From the NCBI RefSeq assembly GCF_025993685.1, contig NZ_DAJPEN010000001.1, positions 3,100,001 through 3,164,000 of the forward strand: a stretch of 64,000 nucleotides of DNA, in the 5' to 3' direction. This document shows, piece after piece, positions 1-8,815 of this stretch. The stretch's first letter is position 1. Every line of letters starts with the position of its first letter. Origin of the DNA: Bacteroides mediterraneensis (GTDB lineage: Bacteria > Bacteroidota > Bacteroidia > Bacteroidales > Bacteroidaceae). The position numbers and the translations under genes are program-made. The notes beneath the pieces were generated by a model that saw only the letters and a program-made list of their open reading frames with translations, was not told where the DNA came from and did no database searches.

Positions 1-309
1 GTGCCTTTACTGTTCATATCAGGTATTTCCTGGCCGGGAGCCGCTGTGCCGACATTCTGGAAGATTTTCTCTTATTTGTTCCCTTCCACATTCGGTATCA
101 ACGGGTTTGTACGCATCAACAACATGGGAGCAACTCTCCCTGAAGTCCTCTTTGAATACAAGGCACTCTGGATACAGACCCTCGTCTACTTCTTTACTAC
201 CTGCATGGTCTACCGCCGGCAAATCATCCTAAGCCGCCGGCATGCCATGGAACGCCTACGAATGTTTAAACTCCGCAAGCTGGCAAAAAAGACCTCACAC
301 GAACTTTAA
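1..309 (+). CDS. ABC-2 type transporter permease, C-terminal fragment
   Basis: The reading frame is open from the left edge and stops at 307-309, so this is the last 102 or so residues of a longer protein. It contains hydrophobic stretches around residues 1-35 and 55-68 and ends in a very basic tail (RRRHAMERLRMFKLRKLAKK-like composition), as expected for the cytoplasmic end of an inner-membrane protein. The pattern 'FISGISWPGAAVP..W' followed by 'LFPST.GINGF.R' is typical of the last membrane segments of ABC-2 permeases of the YhhJ/YbhR kind, which export drugs or other small molecules together with an ATPase and an HlyD protein. Its partners would lie to the left of the window. The GTG at position 1 is only the edge, not a start. 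Confidence 0.75.
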   Translation: MPLLFISGISWPGAAVPTFWKIFSYLFPSTFGINGFVRINNMGATLPEVLFEYKALWIQTLVYFFTTCMVYRRQIILSRRHAMERLRMFKLRKLAKKTSHEL

Positions 310-327
310 ATAAATAATCCAAAGACG

Positions 328-375
328 ATTATCCGGTTCTGTATTTCATACAAAGCCGGATAATTTATCTTTATT
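328..375 (+). terminator. Rho-independent terminator after the ABC permease
   Basis: ATTATCCGG (328-336) pairs with CCGGATAAT (356-364). The inner bases TGTAT/ATACA extend the stem, and a T-rich run follows (TTATCTTTATT). It closes the upstream export operon before the next promoter. Confidence 0.7.
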
Positions 376-411
376 AACGTCTGAACACAGGTGAATACCC
401 TAGAATACTTG

Positions 412-419
412 TAGCTTTG
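412..419 (+). promoter_or_regulatory. Bacteroidetes -7 promoter box (TAGCTTTG)
   Basis: TAGCTTTG fits the Bacteroidetes -7 consensus TAnnTTTG and lies 21 nt before the ATG at 441. No clear -33 TTTG is seen. Confidence 0.55.
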
Positions 420-440
420 CGGATATTTACGAACGAAGTT

Positions 441-1775
441 ATGAAACACCTCATTTATATATTTATCTGGTTTACTTTTTTGCAAGCCAGTGCTCTTTCC
501 CTGAAAGCTTCTTCCCTCGAAGAAAAGAAACAAATTTTCCGTATCACCGTACTCAATACAGGAGGGGAGCCGCAGCAGGGCATCATTCTAAGAGTCGTAG
601 GATATAGCAACGAATACGTCAGCGATGAGCAAGGATTGATTGAGTTTGAGCAATCTGTCGACAAGAATTACGCCCGTACGGCCAATTTTTATCTTCCAAC
701 AGACAAAAACAAGTCGCTTAAATCCTTACGGCTGGATGAAGCGGCACAAGACACGATTATCCGCATAGACCGCCCGGAGGATTTGGTGAAATTCAAACAA
801 AGTGGAAAGACGTTTCAGGTAAAAGGGATACTGAAAGAAGGAGGAAGACCTGTTCCACATGCTGAAATCAGCGTACAAGGCACAGGCAGACATTCTTTTT
901 CCGATAAAAATGGGGAGTTTACCATTGAAGCAGACTACAGTCATCTGATCATGGTCAGAGCGGAAAGTATGGAAAACAAATACCTGGACAGCGAAGCTTT
1001 CCTGCAGCAGCCTGACCACCCGCTGGAAATACGTATGGTAAAAAAAGGAGCCGACCGTGTCTATCATGTGGTGGAAAAGATGCCGGAGTATCCCGGAGGA
1101 ATGAAAGCCTTTTTCAACTATATCAAACGAAAGGCCCGTACTTCTGAACTGGCGGAAAAGACCCAAAAGGAAGGAGCAGTCATGATACAGTTTGTCGTGG
1201 AAAAGGATGGAAGCATTACTTCTCCCAGCATCGTGAGAGGCCTGGACGCCCGGCTGGATACGGCAGCATTGGATGCAATCATGGTAATGCCTGATTGGAT
1301 TCCGGCACAAGACCATGGCATTTCGGTACGCTGTAAGTATTCCGTACCGATACCCTTCAAGCGTCCTCAACCTGTGAAGCCTGCTCCGGTTGCCCCCAAA
1401 GCACCTCAGCAATCCACATCCGTAAAAGACAGCATGCTGGTTCAGCCGGTTCCGACAGATTCACTCAAGCAGGATACAACGCTTCAAGTAATGCCGAAGA
1501 CTCCAGTGGATTCCTTATTGACAGACTCATTGAAAAAGGATACTACTCTGGTAGTTCCGACAGACAGCCTCCTGCTCAAGCAGGCTATTTCCTCGGAAAC
1601 TCCTTCGGAAGCTGTAGAAATGAAGCCGAAGAAGCGCAACTTCCTGGTACGGTTTTTCCGCTGGCTCTTCGGAATAAAGGATAAAGAAACTACGGAAAAG
1701 GAGGAAAAGGAACCAAAGGAAGCGCAGGAGACCTTGGAGCCGGAACCCGCTCCTCCGATTACAGAAGAAAAATAA
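441..1775 (+). CDS. TonB-domain protein with N-terminal signal and regulatory-like beta domain
   Basis: This 444-residue protein starts at ATG 441 (MKHLIYIF); the longer open frame would begin inside the promoter. It has a signal peptide (about residues 1-22) and a carboxypeptidase-regulatory-like beta domain (about 125-185, with G..V..AEISVQG..TFSDKNGEFTI character). A TonB C-terminal domain follows (about 210-315: 'MPEYPGG', 'VMIQFVVEKDGSI', 'AALDAI..MP.W.PA'). Next comes a linker with repeated DSLK/QDTTL blocks, a basic aromatic segment (RNFLVRFFRWLFG) and an acidic Glu/Pro tail. TonB domains normally end the protein and contact TonB-dependent outer-membrane receptors; here the domain is internal and the protein looks exported. 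It is 24 nt from the DPP IV gene and probably co-transcribed. The family call is good; the role is not known. Confidence 0.75.
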   Translation: MKHLIYIFIWFTFLQASALSLKASSLEEKKQIFRITVLNTGGEPQQGIILRVVGYSNEYVSDEQGLIEFEQSVDKNYARTANFYLPTDKNKSLKSLRLDEAAQDTIIRIDRPEDLVKFKQSGKTFQVKGILKEGGRPVPHAEISVQGTGRHSFSDKNGEFTIEADYSHLIMVRAESMENKYLDSEAFLQQPDHPLEIRMVKKGADRVYHVVEKMPEYPGGMKAFFNYIKRKARTSELAEKTQKEGAVMIQFVVEKDGSITSPSIVRGLDARLDTAALDAIMVMPDWIPAQDHGISVRCKYSVPIPFKRPQPVKPAPVAPKAPQQSTSVKDSMLVQPVPTDSLKQDTTLQVMPKTPVDSLLTDSLKKDTTLVVPTDSLLLKQAISSETPSEAVEMKPKKRNFLVRFFRWLFGIKDKETTEKEEKEPKEAQETLEPEPAPPITEEK

Positions 1776-1799
1776 ATGTAAAACAAAAATAAGACAGTC

Positions 1800-3998
1800 A
1801 TGAAAAAACTTTTCGTACTTTTTTATGCGCTGCTGTGCCTGGTAAGTGTACAGGCACAAAAGGTAACCTTGCAAGATGTAGCCAACGGTACCTATCGCGC
1901 ACAAAATATACAAGGATTAAAACCGACGCTGGATGGTGAACATTATACACAAATCAGCAAGGACCACAAGCGAATCGTCAAATATTCTTTCAAAACAGGC
2001 AAGGAAGTGGCTACCATCTTCGATGTAACTACTGCCAGAAACCATACGCTCAAAAGTTTCGATGATTACATCATGTCGCCCGACGAAAGTCTGATATTGA
2101 TACAAACAGAAACAAAACCGATTTACAGACATTCTTTTACTGCCGTATATTACATTTATAACGTGAGAAACCGTACCCTCGAACCGCTTTCAAACAACGG
2201 TCCGCAACAGGTACCTCTCTTCTCACCCGACAGCCATCAGATTGCGTTTGTGCGTAACAACAACATCTATCTGGTCAAACTGCTTTTTGGCAACAGTGAA
2301 TCTCAGGTCACGAAAGACGGAGAATACAACAAGGTGCTGAATGGTATCCCCGACTGGGTGTATGAAGAAGAATTCGGATTCAACCGTGCGTTCGACTTCA
2401 GTGCCGACAGCCGTATGATTGCCTATATTCGCTTCGACGAAAGCCAAGTACCCATGTTTTCTTTTCCTTGGTACAAAGGTATGGCACCCGAAAAGACAGA
2501 ATATGCCACTTATCCCGGAAGCTATAACTACAAATATCCTAAAGCAGGAGTATCCAACTCCAAAGTCAGCGTCCATACGTTTGACATCAAGAGTCATGTC
2601 ATCCGCAAAATGGAACTGCCGGTAGACTCCGACGGCTATGTACCCCGTATCAAATTTACGGACGACCCTGAGAAACTGGCCATCATGACGCTGAACCGCC
2701 ACCAAAACCGCTTTGATCTCTACATGGCCAACCCACGCAGTGCCATCTGCAAAGTAGCCATCCGCGATGAAGCCGAACAATACATCAAGGAACAGGCATA
2801 CTCTGACATCACTTTCTATCCGGAACACATTATCCTGATGAGTGAACGAGACGGATACAATCATCTTTACCTTTACACCATTGGCGGAAACCTGGTGAAA
2901 CAAATCACCAAAGGGAATTTTGAAGTGAAGGAATTCTTAGGCTGGGACCAGAAGGCCAATGTATTCTATTATACCAGCAACGAAGGCAGCCCATTGCGTA
3001 CAGCCGTTTACAAGATTGACGGAAAAGGAAAGAAAACCAAACTGTCTACACGTACCGGAACCAACAGTGCCCTGTTCAGCAAGAACCTGAACTATTATAT
3101 CAATACATACTCCAGCGCACAGACTCCTACACTTATCACCCTGAACAATAACAAGGGACAGGAAATGGCCACCCTACTCGACAACAAGGAACTGAAGGCA
3201 AAAATTGCCCAGCTGAACATGCCCGTAAAAGAATTCTTCACTTTCAAGACCAGTGAAGGAGTAGAATTGAACGGATGGATGATGAAACCAGCTAATTTTA
3301 ATCCTTCCAAGAAATATCCGGTAATCATGCATCAATACAGCGGCCCGGGCTCACAGCAAGTACTCGACAAGTGGGGCATCGGAAGCTTCAGCGACGGAGG
3401 CATGTTTGAAGCGGTGATGTGCGACAAGGGCTATATTATGGTATGCGTGGACGGACGAGGTACCGGAGGAAGAGGAGCAGCCTTCGAAAAGTGTACTTAC
3501 CTTTCTATCGGTGTAAAAGAAGCCATCGACCAGGCTCAGGCAGCCAAATATCTTTCTACGCTACCATATATTGACGGAAGCCGCATCGGTATCTGGGGAT
3601 GGAGTTATGGAGGATACAACACCCTGATGTCCATGAGTGAAGGTTCCGGAGCCTTCAAAGCTGGAGTAGCCATCGCTGCCCCGACCGATTGGCGATTCTA
3701 TGATACGGTTTACACGGAACGCTTCATGCGTACTCCAAAAGAAAACGGAGATGGCTACCGCAGCTCTTCCGCCATCAACCGTGTGCACCAGCTGAAAGGC
3801 AAGCTGCTGCTCGTTCATGGCAGTGCGGACGACAATGTACATTTCCAGAATTTCATGGAATACAATGAAGCACTTGTACAAGCAAACATTCAGTTTGAGA
3901 CACAGATATACACCAACCGTAACCACAGCATTTTCGGAGGAAATACCCGCAATCACCTGATGAACAGAGTGGCGAATTTCTTCCTGCAAAACTTATAA
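1800..3998 (+). CDS. Dipeptidyl peptidase IV, S9B family serine protease
   Basis: At 732 residues this is the normal length for bacterial DPP IV, which removes Xaa-Pro or Xaa-Ala dipeptides from peptide N-termini, usually in the periplasm. A signal peptide is present (MKKLFVLFYALLCLVSVQAQ). Residues 60-480 form the beta-propeller, with the double-Glu motif that holds the substrate amino group (DWVYEEEFG, about residue 185). The C-terminal alpha/beta hydrolase has the nucleophile motif GWSYGG (Ser about 602), the Asp in GSADDNVH and the His in NRNHSIFGG. It is the second gene after the TonB-domain protein and is closed by the hairpin at 4012. This suggests a role in using peptides in a protein-degrading gut organism. 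Confidence 0.95.
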   Translation: MKKLFVLFYALLCLVSVQAQKVTLQDVANGTYRAQNIQGLKPTLDGEHYTQISKDHKRIVKYSFKTGKEVATIFDVTTARNHTLKSFDDYIMSPDESLILIQTETKPIYRHSFTAVYYIYNVRNRTLEPLSNNGPQQVPLFSPDSHQIAFVRNNNIYLVKLLFGNSESQVTKDGEYNKVLNGIPDWVYEEEFGFNRAFDFSADSRMIAYIRFDESQVPMFSFPWYKGMAPEKTEYATYPGSYNYKYPKAGVSNSKVSVHTFDIKSHVIRKMELPVDSDGYVPRIKFTDDPEKLAIMTLNRHQNRFDLYMANPRSAICKVAIRDEAEQYIKEQAYSDITFYPEHIILMSERDGYNHLYLYTIGGNLVKQITKGNFEVKEFLGWDQKANVFYYTSNEGSPLRTAVYKIDGKGKKTKLSTRTGTNSALFSKNLNYYINTYSSAQTPTLITLNNNKGQEMATLLDNKELKAKIAQLNMPVKEFFTFKTSEGVELNGWMMKPANFNPSKKYPVIMHQYSGPGSQQVLDKWGIGSFSDGGMFEAVMCDKGYIMVCVDGRGTGGRGAAFEKCTYLSIGVKEAIDQAQAAKYLSTLPYIDGSRIGIWGWSYGGYNTLMSMSEGSGAFKAGVAIAAPTDWRFYDTVYTERFMRTPKENGDGYRSSSAINRVHQLKGKLLLVHGSADDNVHFQNFMEYNEALVQANIQFETQIYTNRNHSIFGGNTRNHLMNRVANFFLQNL

Positions 3999-4011
3999 TG
4001 AACTCATCACA

Positions 4012-4057
4012 CGGATGACACTGGAGAAAAGCCTCCAGCGTCATCCGTTTTCTCTTT
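4012..4057 (+). terminator. Rho-independent terminator after DPP IV
   Basis: CGGATGACACTGGAG (4012-4026) pairs with CTCCAGCGTCATCCG (4033-4047) with one mismatch, followed by TTTTCTCTTT. Confidence 0.85.
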
Positions 4058-4076
4058 GTAATCTATCTTAACCACT

Positions 4077-4928
4077 ATGACACACATCAAAAAACCCGAA
4101 TGGCTGAAAATACAAATAGGCACCAATGCCCGTTACACAGAGACCAAACGTATCGTCGATACCCATAAACTCCATACGATTTGCAGCAGCGGGCGCTGTC
4201 CGAACTTAGGAGAATGTTGGGGAAAAGGCACTGCCACCTTCATGATTGGAGGAGCTATCTGCACCCGCGCCTGCAAATTCTGCAATACTCTTACCGGAAA
4301 ACCTCTCCCATTAGACCCAGACGAACCGAAACGGGTGGCGCAGTCCATCCAACTCATGAAGCTCAATCATGCAGTCATCACTTCCGTAGACCGTGATGAC
4401 CTGAAAGATTTAGGTGCCGCACACTGGGCTGCCACCCTCAAAGCGATTCGAGAGCTATGCCCCACAACTACTATCGAAGCCCTGATTCCCGATTTCCAAG
4501 GCCACAGCGACCTGTTGCAACAAGTTATAGAAACCCGCCCGGATATATTGTCGCACAACCTGGAAACAGTGAGACGCATCAGTCCGTTGGTACGCAGCGT
4601 AGCCAACTACAACACTAGCCTGAAGGTGATTCACCAGATTGCCGAAAACAGACTCAAGGCAAAATCTGGTATCATGGTCGGACTCGGAGAAACCCCGGAA
4701 GAGGTAGAAGAAACCATGGACGATTTACTGCAAAACGGCTGCCGTATCCTGACCATCGGACAATACCTGCAACCTTCGACCAAACATTATCCCGTAGCTG
4801 AATACATTCATCCTGATCAATTTCAGAAGTATAAGGAAATAGGTGAAGCAAAAGGATTTGAGATAGTGGAAAGCGGACCATTAGTACGGTCTTCCTATCA
4901 TGCTGAAAAACATCTGCGGAAAGAATGA
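4077..4928 (+). CDS. lipA: Lipoyl synthase
   Basis: LipA is a radical SAM enzyme that inserts two sulfurs into the octanoyl group bound to lipoyl domains of 2-oxoacid dehydrogenases and the glycine cleavage system. The 283-residue length is normal. Both iron-sulfur sites are visible: the auxiliary cluster motif CSSGRCPNLGEC (CX4CX5C, about residues 37-48) and the radical SAM motif CTRACKFC (CX3CX2C). The conserved C-terminal RSSYHA is also present. The gene follows a terminator and is followed after 51 nt by a membrane protein gene. No lipB is in the window. Confidence 0.97.
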   Translation: MTHIKKPEWLKIQIGTNARYTETKRIVDTHKLHTICSSGRCPNLGECWGKGTATFMIGGAICTRACKFCNTLTGKPLPLDPDEPKRVAQSIQLMKLNHAVITSVDRDDLKDLGAAHWAATLKAIRELCPTTTIEALIPDFQGHSDLLQQVIETRPDILSHNLETVRRISPLVRSVANYNTSLKVIHQIAENRLKAKSGIMVGLGETPEEVEETMDDLLQNGCRILTIGQYLQPSTKHYPVAEYIHPDQFQKYKEIGEAKGFEIVESGPLVRSSYHAEKHLRKE

Positions 4929-4979
4929 ACAATTTACTTTTTTCGATTGTTCAAATTTTACAACAGGTGCTCTTCAATT

Positions 4980-5969
4980 ATGAATCCATTGCTTAAATAC
5001 AAGGACAAAATCGTATCGTTCGGACTGCTTCCTATCATCGTTACGTTGATAGGTATTCATATTTTCCCTACTACAACCATGTTGGGAATCGGATTGGGCA
5101 TCAGCATTGCAGGAGTATTATATGACGTATTACGCCTGAAAGGACTCAATTTTTTCCTTTTGCAAGGTACAATCGGTATCGGCATCTGTTTCCTTCTAAG
5201 ACTGTTTACAGGATACGAATATATTCCTCGCAATAGTCTGACCCCGACACTTGAATTCATGCTGCTGGTATGTGCCTTTGTCCATATCACTGCTCCAGAA
5301 TTATACCGGAACTTCCTAAGAAAGTTTCATCTTAATTTTACTTCCTCCTACTTACTGGAAGCCAAATTAATCGTGATACTCTCCAGCATCCATCTGATTA
5401 TTCTGTTTGTACTGCACAACAAACTGACTCCTTTTTCACCGGAAAATAATTTTGGGGCTATTTACCTGATTCCGACACTCATTTATCTGCTTTGCTTAAT
5501 CATCAACATCGTAGGCATACAGATAGCAGCCAAGCAATCTCCACAGGAACAGCATATTATTCGTATTATTCCCATCTGCAACGGGAAAATCTACCTCACC
5601 CCACATGCGAAAGATACGGCTACTTGGGATGCTCCCATCAAATCTTTGTTTGAAGGGCCTTTACGAAAAAGCCAGCAACATGCAAAGTATATCGTACTAA
5701 AGCATCAGTCGTCCGTATGCAAGCCTGCAGTTCCCCTGAAAAGAATTCATCCCCGACTGATTCTCAGTTACCGTTTACAAGGACTTCTTCCTGCATTTGT
5801 ACAACTATACATACTGCCTGTAGGACAAGAAAATGAGCTGTCACTTTCCGGAGGACAGTTCTTTGCATGCGAAGACATCAAGAAGAATCCGGAAAAATTC
5901 AGTCACGAACTGATGATTGAATGTGAACGTCTGCAATTAGTAACTCAGGTATGGAAAGAATTCAAATAA
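4980..5969 (+). CDS. Multi-pass membrane protein of unknown function
   Basis: I do not recognise the family. The start chosen is ATG 4980 (MNPLLKYKDK), giving 329 residues; an upstream in-frame TTG adds 11 residues and lies close behind lipA. Residues 1-200 hold about six hydrophobic segments (VSFGLLPIIVTLIGIHIF, FFLLQGTIGIGICFLL, FMLLVCAFVHI, LIVILSSIHLIILFVL, LIPTLIYLLCLIINIVGI). Residues 205-329 form a soluble, basic domain with a strand-rich beginning (HIIRIIPICNGKIYLTP). That beginning vaguely recalls a Nudix-type first strand, but no Nudix box is present. It converges with the methyltransferase gene on the other strand with only 2 nt between stops. Confidence 0.7.
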   Translation: MNPLLKYKDKIVSFGLLPIIVTLIGIHIFPTTTMLGIGLGISIAGVLYDVLRLKGLNFFLLQGTIGIGICFLLRLFTGYEYIPRNSLTPTLEFMLLVCAFVHITAPELYRNFLRKFHLNFTSSYLLEAKLIVILSSIHLIILFVLHNKLTPFSPENNFGAIYLIPTLIYLLCLIINIVGIQIAAKQSPQEQHIIRIIPICNGKIYLTPHAKDTATWDAPIKSLFEGPLRKSQQHAKYIVLKHQSSVCKPAVPLKRIHPRLILSYRLQGLLPAFVQLYILPVGQENELSLSGGQFFACEDIKKNPEKFSHELMIECERLQLVTQVWKEFK

Positions 5970-5971
5970 AC

Positions 5972-6676
5972 CTACTTATAAATCAAAAAGATACAAGGTA
6001 TTTTGCTTAAATCCGGCAAATGCCCTTTCCATTCCTTTACCGTTTTAGTCTTGATAAATTCTCCTTCGCATGTGATATTAGCTGCAATGCACAATTTCGT
6101 CTGCGGACGACAGGTCTTCAGAATCTCTTCCAACATTTTATGGTTGCGGTAAGGCGTCTCAATAAACAGCTGGGTCTGGTTCTCGGAATACACTCGGGAC
6201 TCCAGTTCCTTTAACCTACGGGTACGGTCGGCCGGCTCAATGGGCAAATAACCATGGAAAGCAAAACTCTGCCCGTTAAATCCAGACCCCATGACAGAGA
6301 GAATGATGGAAGAAGGTCCTACCAAAGGTACCACCTTCAGGTTCCGGCGCTGAGCAATGGCCACCACATCCGCTCCCGGATCGGCCACTGCCGGACATCC
6401 GGCTTCAGATATTACCCCCATCGAATTCCCATCCATCAACGGAGACAGATAACCGGCAATATCTTCCGGAGAAGTATGTTTGTTCAATGGATAAAAAGTA
6501 AGTTCATCAATATTAATGGCAGCGTCCACTTTCTTCAAGAAGCGACGAGCCGAACGGACATCCTCTACAATAAAATGCTTGATTCCTACAATAATCTCCC
6601 GGTTATAAGAGGGCAGCACTTTTTCTATATCCGTATCCCCCAAAGTGACAGGCAACAAATACAATGCAACTTCCAT
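5972..6676 (-). CDS. SAM-dependent methyltransferase, RsmI/tetrapyrrole methylase family
   Basis: The 234-residue protein has the tetrapyrrole-methylase fold shared with RsmI, which 2'-O-methylates C1402 of 16S rRNA. Visible motifs are the N-terminal LYLLPVTLGD, 'GVISEAGCPAVADPGADVV' (the RsmI-type EAG.P...DPG block, about residues 87-105), 'VVPLVGPSSIILSVMGSG' and 'FIETPYRNHKML'. It is shorter than full RsmI (about 280 residues) and lacks the C-terminal domain, so it may be a paralogue with a different target. It is the last gene of the fabI-gldB-methyltransferase operon, 18 nt after gldB. Confidence 0.85.
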   Translation of the reverse strand: MEVALYLLPVTLGDTDIEKVLPSYNREIIVGIKHFIVEDVRSARRFLKKVDAAINIDELTFYPLNKHTSPEDIAGYLSPLMDGNSMGVISEAGCPAVADPGADVVAIAQRRNLKVVPLVGPSSIILSVMGSGFNGQSFAFHGYLPIEPADRTRRLKELESRVYSENQTQLFIETPYRNHKMLEEILKTCRPQTKLCIAANITCEGEFIKTKTVKEWKGHLPDLSKIPCIFLIYK

Positions 6677-6694
6677 AAGGAAACTTCAAATCAA

Positions 6695-7687
6695 TTAGTT
6701 TAATTCTTTCATGATACTGGAACAATCCGAATATTCCAGCAAATTCTTTATACTTATTTCAGGATGACGCTTCATATATTTTTCCACCTTCTTCATACCC
6801 AGCCATACTCCTAAAAAAGGAGGAGTCTTCTCTCCCTTGAACAGCAGACGGGCATCCGACGAAATATACGACCGAATAACCATAGGATCAGTGGCCGCAG
6901 CATAATGATTCTGCTCAATCTCTTTCCACAGTTCTGTCTCATGCTCTTCGCACCAATCGACCTCTTCAGAAGAATATCCTAAAGCTATTTTGCCGTCTCC
7001 ATCTCCTTCTAAAATGGTTTCCACAACCCAAGCGATCTTTCCTCGATACAGCAATATGTCCATCAAAGAACGGTGTCCTTCCATCCAAGGAAAAGGATAC
7101 TGTCCCAGTAAATAAAAGGTAAAACAATCGGGCACGATATATTCCGGCGACATCGAACGGCGCTGATTGGCATAATAATATCTTTTATAAAGCGGATACT
7201 CCGCTCCCATATATTTATCAAGGCTGATTCCCAGCACACTGTCACCCACCACAACCGACTGGTTCAACGCAGAAATCTGTGCGTAAATCTTCGGCACAGG
7301 CAACTCCGGAATCTCCCGCTTCAAATATCTGAACCCGCGCGCCAATTTCTTTTCAAACGAGTCCATATTCTTGAATTTCACCTCCACATCTTCCATCAGG
7401 CGCACCAAAATAGAGTCTGAAAAGTAAGCACAGAGGCGTTCGTTAATATCGGGCGTGTTCACGGCTCCCAAATCCAGCACATCCTCTACCAGCAAACGAG
7501 TTTCCTGGGCAAATTCCGTATTCATCCGTTGCAAGGAAAAGAAGCTGTTCTGCACGGCAGCCTCATACTGAAGACGGTCATATCGGGCTATTTTTATTCC
7601 TGTAAACGAAAAATCGTCTCTCCGCTCATCGGAATGACAAGCAGAAAAGACGATTATACTCAGTAATATAAAAATAAACCGATACAT
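6695..7687 (-). CDS. GldB-like lipoprotein
   Basis: At 330 residues this has a lipoprotein signal (MYRFIFILLSIIVFSACHSDE, Cys 17). The body fits the gliding-motility-associated lipoprotein GldB family: 'GISLDKYMGAEYPLYKRYY' (about residues 150-168), 'PEYIVPDCFTFYLL' and 'DILLYRGKIAWVVE' are family-like. Gut Bacteroidales do not glide, yet keep GldB homologues next to core genes; the cellular role there is not established. It lies 6 nt after fabI and 18 nt before the methyltransferase, in one operon. The family assignment is from motif memory, the role is open. Confidence 0.8.
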   Translation of the reverse strand: MYRFIFILLSIIVFSACHSDERRDDFSFTGIKIARYDRLQYEAAVQNSFFSLQRMNTEFAQETRLLVEDVLDLGAVNTPDINERLCAYFSDSILVRLMEDVEVKFKNMDSFEKKLARGFRYLKREIPELPVPKIYAQISALNQSVVVGDSVLGISLDKYMGAEYPLYKRYYYANQRRSMSPEYIVPDCFTFYLLGQYPFPWMEGHRSLMDILLYRGKIAWVVETILEGDGDGKIALGYSSEEVDWCEEHETELWKEIEQNHYAAATDPMVIRSYISSDARLLFKGEKTPPFLGVWLGMKKVEKYMKRHPEISIKNLLEYSDCSSIMKELN

Positions 7688-7693
7688 TAACGA

Positions 7694-8551
7694 TTATCCG
7701 TAAATGATATGACCATTGGCATCTTTATATTCATCCAATCCTTTTTCGTAAGTAGCCATGGCTCTCAAGCTCATTCCGACACTAGAGAAACCTCCGTCGT
7801 GGAACAGATTCTGCATCGTTACCTTACGAGTCAGATCAGAGAACATCACAATACAGTAATCCGCACATTCATCAGCCGAAGCATTACCCAGCGGAGACAT
7901 ACGGTTGGCAAAGTCAAACAACTTATCCATACCTTTCACTCCCGATCCGGCAGTAGTCATAGTCGGTGACTGAGAAATTGTATTGATACGCACATGGTGT
8001 TCACGACCGTAGATATAACCGAAGCTACGGGCTATTGATTCCAACAGTGCCTTGGCATCGGCCATGTCATTGTAACCATAGAACGTACGCTGTGCGGCTA
8101 CATAACTCAAAGCCAAGATAGAACCATATTCATTGATGGCATCCAACTTCTTGGCAGACTGAATCATTTTATGGAATGATACGGCAGATATATCCAATGT
8201 TTTTGCCAGCATGTCATAGTCCAAGTCATCGTATGTACGTTTCTTGCGAACATTTGGAGACATACCTATTGAATGAAGTACAAAGTCAATCTTACCGCCC
8301 AATACTTCCATTGAACGCTTGAACACATTCTCCAAATCTTCTACGCAGGTAGCATCAGCGGGAATCACTTCACAGTTCAACTTTTCCGCCAAAGCAGATA
8401 CCTGCCCCATACGTACTGCTACAGGGGTATTAGATAATGTAATGACAGCACCTTCTTCTACAGCCTTTTCTGCCACTTTCCATGCGATAGACTGTTCGTT
8501 CAGTGCACCAAAAATAATACCTCTTTTTCCTTTCAGCAAATTATAACTCAT
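7694..8551 (-). CDS. fabI: Enoyl-[acyl-carrier-protein] reductase (NADH) FabI
   Basis: FabI performs the last reduction in each round of fatty acid elongation. The 285-residue protein starts at ATG 8551 (MSYNLLKGKRGIIFG); the longer frame would add 12 residues encoded between promoter and start. The short-chain dehydrogenase features are seen: N-terminal nucleotide-binding GIIFGALNEQSIAW, 'DFVLHSIGMSP' and the FabI-type catalytic pair Y..K in YNDMADAK (about residues 156-163). It leads an operon with the GldB-like lipoprotein and a methyltransferase. The -7 box at 8577-8584 lies 26 nt upstream. Confidence 0.96.
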   Translation of the reverse strand: MSYNLLKGKRGIIFGALNEQSIAWKVAEKAVEEGAVITLSNTPVAVRMGQVSALAEKLNCEVIPADATCVEDLENVFKRSMEVLGGKIDFVLHSIGMSPNVRKKRTYDDLDYDMLAKTLDISAVSFHKMIQSAKKLDAINEYGSILALSYVAAQRTFYGYNDMADAKALLESIARSFGYIYGREHHVRINTISQSPTMTTAGSGVKGMDKLFDFANRMSPLGNASADECADYCIVMFSDLTRKVTMQNLFHDGGFSSVGMSLRAMATYEKGLDEYKDANGHIIYG

Positions 8552-8576
8552 ATTGTTTTCAATTATAAATTTGGGG

Positions 8577-8584
8577 CAAAGATA
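8577..8584 (-). promoter_or_regulatory. Promoter -7 box of fabI (TATCTTTG)
   Basis: On the minus strand TATCTTTG (TAnnTTTG) lies 26 nt before the fabI start codon, which also argues against the longer N-terminus. Confidence 0.7.
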
Positions 8585-8763
8585 CAAACTTTATTTACAT
8601 TATTTACATTTACCTTCCCAAATTATCAAATCAGATACAAATATGCTTCGTTTTTTTCGCTGATAAAATCAAAAATTACAGTCCTATATTCCACAGAATG
8701 ATTATTTTTGCATCTTGAATAAAAAAGGTTTTTCATAATATTATTTAGGTTAGAATTAGGATT

Positions 8764-8813
8764 ATTATCCTCCTGCATACTCTCTGTGAAGACAGCATGC
8801 CCAGGAGGATAAT
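8764..8813. repeat. Inverted repeat in the glk-fabI intergenic region
   Basis: ATTATCCTCCTG (8764-8775) and CAGGAGGATAAT (8802-8813) are perfect inverted 12-mers. CATAC/GCATG extends the stem imperfectly, leaving a loop of about 14 nt. It sits directly beyond the glk terminator and well upstream of the fabI promoter. Apart from the two hairpins and the fabI promoter, I see nothing else in the 328-nt gap 8552-8879; the small open frame across it (74 codons) has no family resemblance. Confidence 0.7.
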
Positions 8814-8815
8814 AG

